Of a DNA stretch of 64,000 bases, positions 11,348-22,408 are shown piece after piece. The position numbers were made by a program, and so were the translations under genes. Positions within the stretch are counted from its first letter, which is position 1, and the number at the start of each line of letters is the position of its first letter. The stretch is taken from the NCBI RefSeq assembly GCF_014489555.1, contig NZ_CP060785.1:62001-126000 (forward strand), given 5' to 3'. Below the pieces are notes generated by a model. It saw only the letters and a list, made by a program, of their open reading frames with translations. It searched no databases and was not told the origin of the DNA. The DNA is from Hymenobacter qilianensis (lineage in GTDB: Bacteria; Bacteroidota; Bacteroidia; Cytophagales; Hymenobacteraceae).

Positions 11348-11530
11348 AGTGAGAGTGGTAATGGCCGCGTTGGGGCCTGGGTAAAGGATGTTGACGAATC
11401 AGCCCCCGCTATTCACTGAAATTAGACCCTGCTCACGCCGCGCGCCGGTTCTAATTTTGTGGAAGCATAGCCAGAGCAACAAAATTCTCCTTGCGTGTCG
11501 GCTGTAAAATCCGCCCTTGCCCAACTCACC

Positions 11531-14500
11531 ATGGCTCATTCCCGTTTCCTAACGGCCGTACTACTTTTCTGTGGGAGCCTGGCCGCCGCCCAGCCGTCGC
11601 CCAGTGAGTGGGAAAATCCGCAGGTAGTGGAGCAGAACAAGGAAAAGCCCCGGGCCAGCTTTATGCTCTATGAGCGCGCAGCGGACGTCGCGGTGGATGA
11701 CTACGCCCGCTCGCCCTACTACCAGTCGCTGAACGGAACTTGGAAATTTCACTACGCCCCCCGCCCGCCGAGCGGCCCACCAATTTCGCACAGCCGGGCT
11801 TCCAGGACGCGAGTTGGCCAACCATTGAGGTGCCCTCGAACTGGGAAGTGAAAGGCTTCGGCACGCCGATTTATACCAACATCGTGTATCCGTTCCCTAA
11901 GAACGCCCCCTACATCGACGGGCGCGACAACCCGGTGGGTACCTACCGACGTACGTTCACAGTGCCGGCGGGCTGGGCGGGCCGACAGGTGCTGCTGCAT
12001 TTCGGCTCTATCTCGGGCTACGCGGTGGTGTACGTGAATGGGCAGCGCGTAGGCATGAGCAAGGTGGCTAAGTCGCCGGCCGAGTTCGATATTACGCAGT
12101 ATCTGAAGGCTGGCGACAACCAACTGGCCGTGCAAGTGCTGCGCTGGCACGACGGCAGCTACCTCGAAGACCAGGACTTCTGGCGCCTCTCCGGCATTGA
12201 CCGGGACGTATATCTTACTAGCCTGCCCCAGCAAACTATCTGGGATTTCTTTACTCACGCCGACCTGGACCCGAGCTACAAACACGGCCTGTTCTCGGCT
12301 GACGTGACCCTGCGCTCCTTTGCTGCCGCCCCTGGTGGGCAGTTACTAGTGGAAATATTGGATGCCAATGGCAAAAGTGTGCTACGCCAGCAGCAGGCCG
12401 TCGCTGCCAGCAGCGCCGCCGGCACCCAGACAGTAAAGCTCTATGGCCGCCCCAACAGCGTTCGCCCCTGGACGGCGGAAACACCCAGCCTCTACCAGTG
12501 CCGCCTTACGCTGCAGGATGTGCAGGGAAAGACCCTAGCTATTACCGGCACCCGCCTCGGCTTCCGCAAGGTGGAAATCAAAAATGCCCAGCTACTGGTG
12601 AACGGTCGCCCAGTGGAAGTGCACGGTGTGAACCGCCACGAGCTAGAGCCCACCACCGGCCGGGTGGTGACAGAAGCCGGCATGCGCAAGGATTTGGAGC
12701 TCATGAAACGATTTAACGTGAATGCAGTGCGCACCAGCCATTACCCTAATGATGAGCGCTGGTACAAGCTCTGCGACGAGCTCGGCTTTTACTTAGTGGA
12801 TGAAGCCAATATTGAGACCCACGGCTACGGGGCTGAGCTTCAAGCCCCATTCGATAAAAAGCAGCACCCGGCCTACCGCCCCGAGTGGGCCGCAGCCCAC
12901 CGCGACCGCATCGAGCGACTGGTGGAGCGCGACAAGAACCACCCCTCCGTCATCATCTGGAGCCTAGGCAACGAATGCGGCAACGGCCCCGTATTTCACG
13001 ACGCCTACACCTGGCTCAAGCAGCGCGACCCCTCGCGCCCTATTATGTTTGAGCAAGCCGGCGAAGACGTGAACACGGATATCGTGAGTCCCATGTACCC
13101 CAGCATGAACTCGATGAAAAAGTACGCCGAGGCCACTGACAAAACGCGTCCCTATATCATGTGCGAGTACTCGCACGCCATGGGCAACAGCTCCGGAAAC
13201 TTTCAGGAATACTGGGACTTGATTCGCAGCAAGCCCCACCTGCAGGGCGGCTTCATATGGGACTGGGTGGACCAAGGCTTGCAAACGCAAACCCCGGACG
13301 GACGGCCTTTCTTTGCCTATGGCGGCGACCTGGGGGCTATTACTTGCAGAACGACGAGAACTTCTGCGCTAACGGCCTGGTAGCCGCCGACCGCACGCCG
13401 CACCCGGGCCTTTACGAGGTGAAAAAGGTGTACCAGGACATCCGCTTCCGCGCGGCCAAGCCCACAGAAGGCCGAGTTACCGTCGTTAACGGCTTCTCTT
13501 TCCGCAACCTGGACGGCTACAGCTTCCGCTGGGAGCTGCTGCGCAACGGCCTCGTCACGAAGTCCGGCACGTTTGCCGTGGGCAAGCTGGAGGCACAAAA
13601 GCAAAAGGAGGTGAAGCTGGCCCTGCCCCCGCTGAAGCCGGAAGCCGGGGTGGAGTACGTGCTGAACGTGTTTGCCCGGACCAAAGCCGCTGCACCGCTG
13701 GTGCCCGCCGGCCACGAGGTAGCCCGGGAGCAGTTCCTGTTGACGCCCGCGGCCTCGTACTTTGCCGCGGCCCCTGGTGGAGCCGGCGCGCTGGACGTGA
13801 AACGGGAAGGCGACAAGTTAACGTTTGCCGCCGGGCAGGTGCGCGGCGAGTTCGATACCAAGCAGGGTCGCCTAACCAGCTACCGCCTGCAGGACCAGCG
13901 GATCATAGACGGCTTCCCCGAGCCTTACTTCTGGCGTGCCCCCACTGACAACGACTTCGGCAACGGTATGCCCCAGAGCCTAGGCGCTTGGCGCACGGCC
14001 CACGCCGCCCGCCGCGTACAGCGGGTAACCGTAGGTGAGCAGTCCGCCAACGGTCTGCCGATCAAAGTGGAATATCAGCTTACTGACATCAACGCGCCGT
14101 ACACGGTGGAGTACCTCATCGGCAACGACGGGGCGGTGCAGGTGACGGCGGCTATTGATTTAACTGGCCGGGACCTGCCCGAAATGCCGCGCTTTGGCAT
14201 GCGTCTGGATTTGCCGCGCCGCTTTAACCGCCTTCAATATTATGGTCGCGGCCCCTGGGAAAACTACTCGGACCGCAGCACGGCAGCCCTGCTGGGCACC
14301 TACCAGGACTCGGTAAACGGGCAGTATACGCGCAATTATATCCGGCCCCAGGAAAACGGCTACCGCACGGACGTGCGCTGGCTGACGTTGACCGATCAGA
14401 CTGGGCTGGGCCTGCGGGTGGAAGGACGCCAGCAGCCCATTTGCTTTAGCGCCCTGCCTTTCCGCACCGAGGACCTCGACCCTGGCCTGACCAAAAAGCA

Positions 14501-14683
14501 GCAGCACCCCACCGACCTGAAGAAGCGCGGCGGCGTGACCTTACAAGTAGATCTAAAGCAGCGCGGGGTGGGCGGCGACAACAGCTGGGGGCCTTGCCCC
14601 ACGACCAGTACCGCCTACTGGATAAAAAGTACGCCTATAGCTACACTATGCGCTTAGTGAACGAGAAAGCCTCTCAGCCTTAA
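11531..14683 (+). CDS. GH2 beta-galactosidase, LacZ type (three frameshifts)
   Basis: About 1050 residues, the normal length for the LacZ-like branch of family 2. The ATG at 11531 gives signal peptide AHSRFLTAVLLFCGSLAAAQ. Domains in order are the sugar-binding jelly roll (NGTWKFHYAP, WPTIEVPSNWEVKGFGTPIY, VQVLRWHDGSYLEDQDFWRL), immunoglobulin-like domain, TIM barrel (EVHGVNRHE, acid/base in WSLGNECGNGP, nucleophile in IMCEYSHAMGNSSGNF) and the C-terminal small-chain domain (YFWRAPTDNDFGNG, YYGRGPWENYSDR). The frame is lost at runs 11757-11762 (C), 13332-13336 (G) and 14587-14591 (G); one base added at each restores a continuous protein ending EKASQP. It probably hydrolyses beta-galactosyl oligosaccharides in the periplasm. 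Confidence 0.9.
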
Positions 14684-14850
14684 CAGGCGGTAATCAGTCT
14701 ATTTTGGTGAGCTCCGCGAAACTTTTCTCCCGTTTCATTGAATCCGTAATGCCTATACTTTAGTAGAGATGCTTGGTGGGGTTCAGCAAGACCAGCTGTA
14801 TTGCCAACCTATTTATTGCTTAGGCTCTTCGGGTATTTCAATACCACTGC

Positions 14851-16998
14851 ATGAAACATACCCATAGGCTGCTAGGCCTGCTGCTCAGCGGCGTTTGCCT
14901 GCTTACCCAGTTCAGTCACGCCCCATCGCCGGTGGGTCTAGGATGGGCAAAAAACAACGTGAACGGAGCAATTTTCCGCAAGAATTCCGTCGCGACGCAC
15001 AAGCAGGAGCAGTATACGGCCTACTATGATTCCCTGGGCTACGTGGTGCTGGCTAAGCGCCGGCTGCCCGCCGGAACCTGGCAAGTGCAGCGCACCCCCT
15101 ACCAGGGCAAGGTGCAGGACGCTCACAATGTCATCAGCCTGATGGTCGACGGGGCCGGCTACCTGCACCTGTCCTTCGACCATCACGGCAACCCGTTGCG
15201 CTACTGCCGCAGCGTGCGGCCCGGCTCCCTGGAAATGAGCGCCCTACAGCCCATGACCGGCGAGCGGGAAAAGAACGTGACCTACCCGGAGTTCCACCGC
15301 TTCCCCAACGGCGACCTGCTGTTCCTTTACCGCGACGGCAGCTCCGGCAACGGCAACCTGGCCCTCAACCACTACAGTCCGAAAACCCAACGCTGGACGC
15401 GCCTCCACGACGTTCTTATTGATGGGGAAGGGCAGCGCAATGCCTACTGGCAGGCCTGCATCGACCGGAAAGGCGCCATTCACGTGTCGTGGGTGTGGCG
15501 GGAATCACCGAACGTGGCTTCCAACCACGACATGGCCTACGCCCGCTCCCTAGACGGCGGCAAAACGTGGCAGCGGAGTACCGGCGAAATGTACCAACTG
15601 CCTATTACGGCGGCCACTGCTGAGTACGCGGCCCGCATTCCGCAGAATAGTGAGCTGATCAACCAAACCTCCATCACCACCGACGCGGCCGGCACGCCCT
15701 ACATTGCCACCTACTGGCGGCCAGCGGGTACGCAGGTACCGCAGTACCAGCTTATTTATCGGGCGGGAAAAGAATGGAAAACCGCGCAAATATCGCAGCG
15801 CACCACCCCCTTCAGCTTGAGCGGGGTGGGCACCAAGAAGATCCCTGTTTCGCGCCCACAGCTGCTGGTGGCGACCCAAAAGGGCCGGACGGCGGCCTAC
15901 CTGCTCTTCCGCGACGCCGAACGCCAGGACCGGGCCTCGTTGGCCACCTGCTCTGATTTGCAGCTAAACCGCTGGCAGGTGACGGATTTGACTTCTACCT
16001 CCGTCGGCAACTGGGAGCCCAGCTACGACACAGAGCGCTGGCAGCGGCAAGGCGTTCTTAGCCTTTTCGTGCAGCGCACGGGCCAGGGCGACGGCGAAAC
16101 TCTGGAAAAGCTGCCGGCCCAGCCCGTCTATATTCTGGACTGGAAGCCGACGCCACGGGCTAAGAGTTCTACTTCCAACTCCTGGTCTCTGGTAGGTGCC
16201 CCAGCTGTTACCCCTTCCACGGCTGCGGCCTCCGCGCCCGAAGGCTGGCGGCTGGTGTGGGCCGATGAGTTCAACACCAATGGCCGCCCCGACCCTCAGA
16301 ACTGGCAGTTTGAAACCGGCTTCGTGCGCAACCACGAGCTACAGTGGTACCAGCCCGACAACGCCCGCTGTGAAAACGGCCTGCTCCTAATCGAAGCCCG
16401 CAAAGAGCAGCGGCCCAACCCGAACTACCAAGCCGGCAGTCCGGACTGGAAAAAAAGCCCCCCACTGATTGAATACACTTCTGCCAGCCTCAATACCCGC
16501 GGCCGGCACAGCTGGCAGTACGGCCGCTTCGAGATGCGTGGGCGCATTGATACCAGCGCCGGCTTGTGGCCCGCGTTCTGGACCCTCGGGGTAAGCAAGC
16601 CGTGGCCCAGCATCGGCGAAATCGACATTATGGAGTTCTACCAGGGCAAGGTGCTGGCCAATGTGGCCTCCGGCACGGCTCAGCCCTACACGGCCAGGTG
16701 GCACAGCAAAACCAAGCCGGTAGCGGAGTTTACCGACCCGCAGTGGAGCCAGAAGTTTCACGTCTGGCGCATGGACTGGGATGCCACGGCCATCCGCCTC
16801 TACGTGGATGATCTGCTGCTCAATGAAACCCCGCTCACCCAGACTGTGAACCAGGACGGCACCGGCTTCAACCCCATGATGCAGCCCCACTACCTGCTGC
16901 TCAACCTGGCGCTGGGCGGTGACAACGGCGGCCCGCTGGGCAACACGATCTTTCCGAATCGCTTCGAGGTTGATTACGTGCGCGTGTACCAGCACTAA
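14851..16998 (+). CDS. Bifunctional BNR_4 propeller - GH16 endo-glycanase fusion
   Basis: An intact gene of 715 residues with signal peptide MKHTHRLLGLLLSGVCLLTQ. Residues about 25-430 form a BNR_4-type propeller (QEQYTAYYDSLGYVVLAKR, LHLSFDHHGNPLRYCRS, HVSWVWRESPNVASNHDMAY, ELINQTSITTDAAGTPYIAT). Known members of this fold group include ulvan lyases (PL25), GH145 rhamnosidases and rhamnose-glucuronate lyases. After a Ser/Ala/Pro linker, residues about 455-715 form a GH16 domain with the catalytic signature GEIDIMEFYQG and the ends RLVWADEFNTNGRPDPQNW and FEVDYVRVYQH. GH16 contains endo-beta-1,3-galactanases and laminarinases. The combination suggests removal of Rha-GlcA caps plus endo cleavage of arabinogalactan. 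The fold calls are firm; the substrate is inferred from neighbours. Confidence 0.85.
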   Translation: MKHTHRLLGLLLSGVCLLTQFSHAPSPVGLGWAKNNVNGAIFRKNSVATHKQEQYTAYYDSLGYVVLAKRRLPAGTWQVQRTPYQGKVQDAHNVISLMVDGAGYLHLSFDHHGNPLRYCRSVRPGSLEMSALQPMTGEREKNVTYPEFHRFPNGDLLFLYRDGSSGNGNLALNHYSPKTQRWTRLHDVLIDGEGQRNAYWQACIDRKGAIHVSWVWRESPNVASNHDMAYARSLDGGKTWQRSTGEMYQLPITAATAEYAARIPQNSELINQTSITTDAAGTPYIATYWRPAGTQVPQYQLIYRAGKEWKTAQISQRTTPFSLSGVGTKKIPVSRPQLLVATQKGRTAAYLLFRDAERQDRASLATCSDLQLNRWQVTDLTSTSVGNWEPSYDTERWQRQGVLSLFVQRTGQGDGETLEKLPAQPVYILDWKPTPRAKSSTSNSWSLVGAPAVTPSTAAASAPEGWRLVWADEFNTNGRPDPQNWQFETGFVRNHELQWYQPDNARCENGLLLIEARKEQRPNPNYQAGSPDWKKSPPLIEYTSASLNTRGRHSWQYGRFEMRGRIDTSAGLWPAFWTLGVSKPWPSIGEIDIMEFYQGKVLANVASGTAQPYTARWHSKTKPVAEFTDPQWSQKFHVWRMDWDATAIRLYVDDLLLNETPLTQTVNQDGTGFNPMMQPHYLLLNLALGGDNGGPLGNTIFPNRFEVDYVRVYQH

Positions 16999-17221
16999 AG
17001 AAGCCTTATCCAATAGCGGCGTTGGTGGTGGCGTGTGCCGACTACAATCAACTTCAATATCTTCTCCAAACCGGGCAAGCGCTTGATACTGTAGATTGCT
17101 AATGCAGCTATGAGGTCAGTCCTTAAGCGCATGGTGTTGCCCCTGTTACCGAGCATCGCCGTGATGACAGGACAAGCCGTGCCAAGGAGTTACGGGAGAT
17201 TTTTCAGGTTGATTTAACACG

Positions 17222-17254
17222 AAAAAAGCCCCCAGCTGCTGGGGGGCTTTTTTT
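17222..17254. terminator. Bidirectional intrinsic terminator
   Basis: A GC stem, AGCCCCC-agctgct-GGGGGGCT, is flanked by six A residues on the left and seven T residues on the right, so it can end transcription from both sides. It lies between the convergent GH16 fusion gene (ends 16998) and susD (ends 17277), which is where a shared terminator is expected. The 220 bases between the fusion gene and this hairpin show nothing else. Confidence 0.85.
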
Positions 17255-17276
17255 GGATGCCTATCCGTTGCCGGGT

Positions 17277-18854
17277 TTAGTAGCCTGGGTTCTGGCCCAA
17301 GGGAGCGTCGCTATTCAATTCAATAGACGTTTGCGGAATGGGCAGCAGCAGATTTTTTGCGGTCAAAGCCGTGACAGAGGCCCCGTTCAGGCGCTGGGTC
17401 CGCTCGATCAGCGTCCCCGTGCGCACCAGGGTCAGGCGGCGCTGCTCCTCGCCAATCAACTCGCGGGCGCGCTCATCCAGAATGAAGTTCAGGGTAATGT
17501 CGGTGGCCGTCACCAGGGCGGCTTTCGCGCGGGTACGCAGCACGTTGAGGCTGGCGGCGGCGGCGGCCGTGTTGCCCTGCTTAAACTGTGCCTCGGCCAG
17601 CAGCAGATACGTTTCACCCAGCCGCATCATGGTCAGGTCCTTGATGGTGCCGTACCCGAAGGTGTCGGTGGGGTCAAACTGATTCCACTTGGTCGTGTAG
17701 GGTGTAATGTTGAAGATCGTGTCTGAACCCCGCAGGCCCGTCACAGGTTTGCCGAAAAGGGCTGTCTGCGAGGGGTCGTTGTAGTAAAATTTGCGTTTGA
17801 GGTTATACTTCGAGTTTCGCATATCCTGGGTCGAATATAGCCGGTAGTCCACCCAATTACTCAGGCGCAGGCGGCCCAAGCCGCGGCCCCCCAGCGAATC
17901 GGCCAGGGCCATGCCCCGGATGTTGTAGTAGGCGGGCACCCACATGCGGCGGTGCTGGGCCTCCGTGGTGCCACCGGGCACGAGTAGCTGTTGCTCAATG
18001 CCCCAGATCAGCTCGGTATTGCCCTGGCTGCGGCGCTGGTTGCCAATAATAAACATGTCGGCAAAATAGTCGCCGGGCTGACTGGCGCGCACGCCGTAGC
18101 GGGCCGTGATGAGCTTGTACTGCCCGCTGCTAAGCAGCTCCTGGAGCACCTTCTCAGCCAGTGCGGGCTGATTGTCGCGCAGATACACCTCGCCGAGCAG
18201 CTGCTGGGCGGCCCCGCGGGTAATACGCCCGGAGGCGGCCCGGCTGGCCGTGAACATACTGGGAATGGCCGTTGTCAGGTCGTTGATAATAAAGGCATTG
18301 ATCTCCGCTACCGGGGTGCGGGTAAAATCGGTGCGCGGGGCCGTGATGGCTTGCTCAATCAGCGGCACGTCGCCCCAGAGCGTTGCCAGGAAGTTGTAGG
18401 CATAGGCCCGGTAGAAGCGGGCTTCGGCACTGATGCGGTTTTTGTAGCCCTGCCGTACCGTGGCCGGTGCGGTTTCAGCGCCCTGAATAATCTGGTTGGC
18501 GTTGTTGATGGTGCGGTAGGCCCAACTCCACATCACGGCGCTGGCCTGGTCCTGCGAGTTCAGCAGCGCGTAGTTGTAGTAGGGCACCTCCACGCCCTGC
18601 ACCTGCCCAGGAATAGCCACGTCGGTGCCCAGCTGCATCATGCCCAGTAGGCCCTGCTCGTTGGCACGAGTGTACTGCTCGCGCACCACCGATTGCAAGC
18701 CGGCCATAGCTGACTCAAAGCCCAATGAATCGACGAGCACCGTCTGGGGGGTATACAATGATTTGGGGTCCTCCTCCAAAAACTCCTTGTCGCAGGAGCT
18801 CAGAAGCTGGGCCGACCCTAACAGCCCGATACAGGCGAATATTATACGTTTCAT
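17277..18854 (-). CDS. susD: SusD/RagB family glycan-binding lipoprotein
   Basis: 525 residues, intact. The signal peptide ends in the lipobox LLSSC, giving a surface lipoprotein that caps the SusC barrel. Typical landmarks are DKEFLEEDPKSLYTPQTV, the TPR-like helices (AYRTINNANQIIQGAE, EARFYRAYAYNFLATLWGDV, GAAQQLLGEVYLRDNQPALAEKVLQELL) and the C-terminal region with IPQTSIELNSDAPLGQNPGY. It binds the target oligosaccharide at the outer membrane and delivers it to SusC. It starts 31 bases after the corrected end of SusC on the same strand and is certainly co-transcribed with it. Binding residues cannot be assigned from sequence alone. Confidence 0.95.
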   Translation of the reverse strand: MKRIIFACIGLLGSAQLLSSCDKEFLEEDPKSLYTPQTVLVDSLGFESAMAGLQSVVREQYTRANEQGLLGMMQLGTDVAIPGQVQGVEVPYYNYALLNSQDQASAVMWSWAYRTINNANQIIQGAETAPATVRQGYKNRISAEARFYRAYAYNFLATLWGDVPLIEQAITAPRTDFTRTPVAEINAFIINDLTTAIPSMFTASRAASGRITRGAAQQLLGEVYLRDNQPALAEKVLQELLSSGQYKLITARYGVRASQPGDYFADMFIIGNQRRSQGNTELIWGIEQQLLVPGGTTEAQHRRMWVPAYYNIRGMALADSLGGRGLGRLRLSNWVDYRLYSTQDMRNSKYNLKRKFYYNDPSQTALFGKPVTGLRGSDTIFNITPYTTKWNQFDPTDTFGYGTIKDLTMMRLGETYLLLAEAQFKQGNTAAAAASLNVLRTRAKAALVTATDITLNFILDERARELIGEEQRRLTLVRTGTLIERTQRLNGASVTALTAKNLLLPIPQTSIELNSDAPLGQNPGY

Positions 18855-18885
18855 GCCAGAAGCGAAAAGACAGATGGAAAGTAGA

Positions 18886-21800
18886 TTAGCGGAGGCTCAG
18901 ATTGAGGCCGAACACGTAGGTTGCTACGTTGGGGAAGTTAGGCGGACCATTGCCGTCCGTGTTGCCGGTGCCGTTGCCCAGGGTGTAGTTTTGTTCAGGG
19001 TCGTAGCCCACCCAGTCGGTCCAGGTGTAGAGGTTGCGCCCGCTCAGGTAGGCCGAAATGCCCCCAGCTTCAGGCGCTCGGTCAGCGCGGCCGGTACGGT
19101 GTAGCTCAGCGTCACGTCCTTGAGACGGGTAAAGCTGGCGTCGCTGGGGTAGCCGTAGCCGCGGGGTTATTGTAGTTCAGGCCGGGACGCGACTGGCTCT
19201 GGTTTTCCGGCGTCCAGTAGCCCACTTCCTCTGGCGTATTCAGGCGGCCGCCTAAGTCCACGAAGTTTAGAATGCCGTTGTTTTTGAGAACTCCCTGCAC
19301 GGTCTGGAAGAAGATGCGCAGACTTAATCCCTTATAAGAGAAGGTGTTGGTTAAGCCCGCTGAGTAGTCGGGCAGCTGCGTGCCCAGGTACTCGCGGTCC
19401 TGGCTGTTGATGAGGTTGTCGCCGTTGAGGTCCGCAAACTTCAGGTCTCCGGGCTTAGCGCCCGGGTCCAGACCGGCCGGGTCTTCGCCTACTTGCCACA
19501 CCCCCGTCACGCGGTAGTCGTAGATGGCGCTCAGCGGTTTGCCAATGAAGCGGCGGTTGCCAATGTCGTCGGCCCCGTTGCCGTACAGCTCCAGGACCTT
19601 GTTGCGGTTGCCCGAGATATTGAAGGCCGTTTCCCAGGTAAAGTCCGGCTGTTGAATATTCACTGAGTTGATACTCAGCTCAATGCCCCGGTTCTGTACC
19701 CGTCCGATGTTGTCGAGAATAGAGCCGTAGCCCGAAATAATGGGGATCTGACGCGCCAGCAGCAGGTTGTCGGTCTTAGCGTCGTAGTACTCCACGCTGC
19801 CCTGAAGGCGATTCTTTAGGAAAGCATAGTCGATAGCATAGTTGGTGCTGGTGGTGCTTTCCCACTTCAGATTTACGTTGCCAATGGTGTTGGCCCGTAG
19901 TCCAATGGCCGACACGCCGCCGTAGGCGTACTGCAAGAGCGCGTTGCCGGTAATTGTTTGATAAGGATTAATGCCTTCGTTGCCGGTCGTGCCGTAGGAG
20001 AAGCGCAGCTTCAGTTCGTTGATCAGGCTGTTATCGCGCAGAAATGCCTCGTTGGCAATGTTCCAGCCCACTGCCACGGAAGGGAAGATGGCGTACTTAT
20101 CGGCATTGGCGCCGAACACCGATGAGCCGTCGCGCCGGGCCGTAACTGTAAACAAATATCGACTGTCATATGAGTAGTTGAGGCGCGCCATCTGCGAGAC
20201 CAGCGCCCGGCTCTCACTATAGGAGCTGATGGTAGGCGTGTTGCTGCCCGAACCGATGCTGTTGAAGCCAATCGCGTCGTTGATAAAGCCGCTCGCGTTT
20301 TCGGTGGTTGTAAAGTAGTCGTTCTGCTGTGAGCTGTAGAGGGCCGTCAGATCGAAGTGATGCTGGTCGATGTCCTTATTATAGATCAGCAGGTTCTCAA
20401 TGGTATAGTTGGAGCGCTCATCGTTTAGCAGCTGGGCCGTGCCGCGCAGGTTGCCGGCCGCCCGTCCTTCGTAGAAGGTGGAGCGGTAAGGCCGGTACGA
20501 ATAGGTAGCGTTCAGCCGGTACTTCAGGCCGCTGACAAAGGTGGGCTCCACCTCGGCGTAGCCCGTGCCGGTCAGTTGGTTCACGCGGCTCTCGCGGGTG
20601 GTTGCCAGGCCCAGCAAGGGGTTGCGAATCAGCTGTTCCGGCGGCTGGGGGAAGATGGTGTAGCTGCCGTCGGGGTTAAAGGGGGTGCCGTAGGGACTGG
20701 ATACTTGGGCCAGGCTCAGGTCGGCGCGGCCCCCGTCGTCGTTGTTCGTCGAGTAGAAGGCTGAGGTGCCAATGCGCAGCCAAGGGGTCAGGTTTGCGTC
20801 GATGTTAGAGCGCAGGCTGATGCGCTGAAACTGAAAGCCCTTCACCACGCCCTGCTGCTTAAAGTAGTCGCCCGACAGGAAGTACTTCACGTCGTCGGTA
20901 CCGCCCGAGATGGACAGGTTGTGGTCCTGAATAAAACCCTGCTGCGTAACCAGATCCATCCAGTCGGTGGTAATGCCCGCCTCGTAGTTGGCCAGTTCCC
21001 CCGTGTTGGGTACGGGCGTCAGGTTGATGCCCCGCTGGCGGGTGAACTCCTGCCACTTCGCGGAAAAGGCGGGGCCCGACAGGGGCGTGAGTCGGTTGTT
21101 CAGGTACTCGGGCCCACCGTAACCGTTATAGCGAATCTGGGGCTTGCCGGTTTTGCCGCGCTTGGTTGAGATCAGAATAACGCCATTGGAGCCCCGCGTG
21201 CCGTAGATGGCCGTCGAGGAGGCGTCCTTCAGAATCTCAATGGAGGCGATGTCATTGGGGTTGATATCATTGAGGTTACCCGGAAAGGGTACCCCATCCA
21301 CAATCAGGTAGGGGCTCGTGCTGGCCGTAATGGAGCGCACGCCCCGAATCTGGATGTTGGGCTGATTACCTGGCACGCTAGAGCCGCCCGTAATCTGCAC
21401 CCCCGCTACCGCGCCCTGGAGGGCCTGGGCGACGTTGGAGACGGGGATTTTATCCAAACGATCCTGCGGTACCGACACAACCGAACCCGTCACGTCGGCC
21501 CGTTTCTGGGTGCCGTAGCCCACGATTACGACCTCATTCAGGGCCTGAGCATCGGGTCTAAGCTGCACGCTGATAGTGGTGCGGCCGTTGATGGGCACTT
21601 CTTGGGGCGTATAGCCAACGAAGGTTACTACCAAGGTGCCGTTGGCGTTGACCTCAGGCACGTTCAACGTGAAGTTGCCTTTGTCATCGGTGCCGGTGCC
21701 GATGGTTGTGCCTTTCACCACGACGGTGGCGCCCGGTAAGCCGCCCCCATTCTCGTCCGTGACGGTTCCCGTAATCGTCAAGTCGGGAGCAAGCAGCCCG

Positions 21801-21934
21801 GCCTTATCGGGAGCAGCAGAGGAGGCCAGGGACCAGGAGGACCCGGCTCGGGAAGCGGTGCTCGGCGCACTGAAGGCGTCCGTCCCTTTCAGGGATAAGA
21901 GCGTTCCGCACAGGAGTAGCCATTCTCGTTTCAT
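18886..21934 (-). CDS. susC: SusC/RagA TonB-dependent outer-membrane transporter (two frameshifts)
   Basis: About 1015 residues. The start at 21934 (MKREWLLLCGTLLSLKG) gives a signal peptide; a GTG at 21961 is an alternative. Next come a carboxypeptidase-regulatory-like domain (TITGTVTDENGGGLPGATVV), the TonB box region (ALNEVVIVGYGTQKRADVTG), the plug (GVQITGGSSVPGNQPNIQIR, LKDASSTAIYGTRGSNGVIL) and the 22-strand barrel with the RagA signature. The barrel end is broken twice, at the runs 19163-19166 and 19061-19065 (plus-strand numbering). One base restored at each gives FTRLKDVTLSYTVPAALTER and then SAYLSGRNLYTWTDWVGY, finishing at LNLSLR. It imports the oligosaccharide that SusD presents. 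The loss of the barrel end would be lethal for function, which supports a sequencing cause. Confidence 0.93.
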
Positions 21935-22408
21935 AGAGGGAAGTTTGGCATTCCGGCTCACGCCGGAATAGGTGGGAAATGAAGAAAGTGAAAGCCTACT
22001 TAGCTCAGTCAGTGGATTACCTTATGGCAGGAGGAACTTAAAGAAGGTCCTAAAAAAGAAATCCGTGGTAGCATTTACTTTTTTAGTTTGACTTGGATAA
22101 AAGTAGGGTCGCAGGCTCAAGAAAAGGCGGGTTGATTTAGTCGAAATGGGGGAGTAATTGAGCCAGCGTAATCGTTTGCCGTATTTTAGAGAGCATTATG
22201 ACCTTTAGAACCTAAGGGGTTGAAAGCCGATTACTGCCTGGTGTACTCGTTAAAATCAGGACACTCACTTACCCGTCCAGCTACCCGGCCAGGGGCGCTT
22301 CGATTTGATTTCTCTTCCCCGATGGCTTTTGTAGGGCGAAGAGATGCTAGGAGTGATAGTTCGCGCTACTGAAGTTTTTTAGGATGAAGAGCAGCATCGA
22401 TCAGCTTT
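21935..22408. promoter_or_regulatory. susCD upstream region with LacI-type operator candidate
   Basis: The 474 bases between the LacI regulator and susC carry the susCD promoter. At 22166-22180 (GCGTAATCGTTTGCC) there is a match to the LacI-family operator pattern AAnCGnTT with two-fold symmetry around the CG at 22173-22174; the outer G and C also pair. It lies about 230 bases upstream of the susC start. A T-rich tract follows near 22076-22090 (plus strand). No clean TAnnTTTG element was found, so the promoter itself is not placed. Confidence 0.35.

Noticed and set aside
17253..17726. 157-codon plus-strand frame over the susD end
   Set aside because: Antisense to an intact SusD with clear motifs, and it begins inside the terminator.
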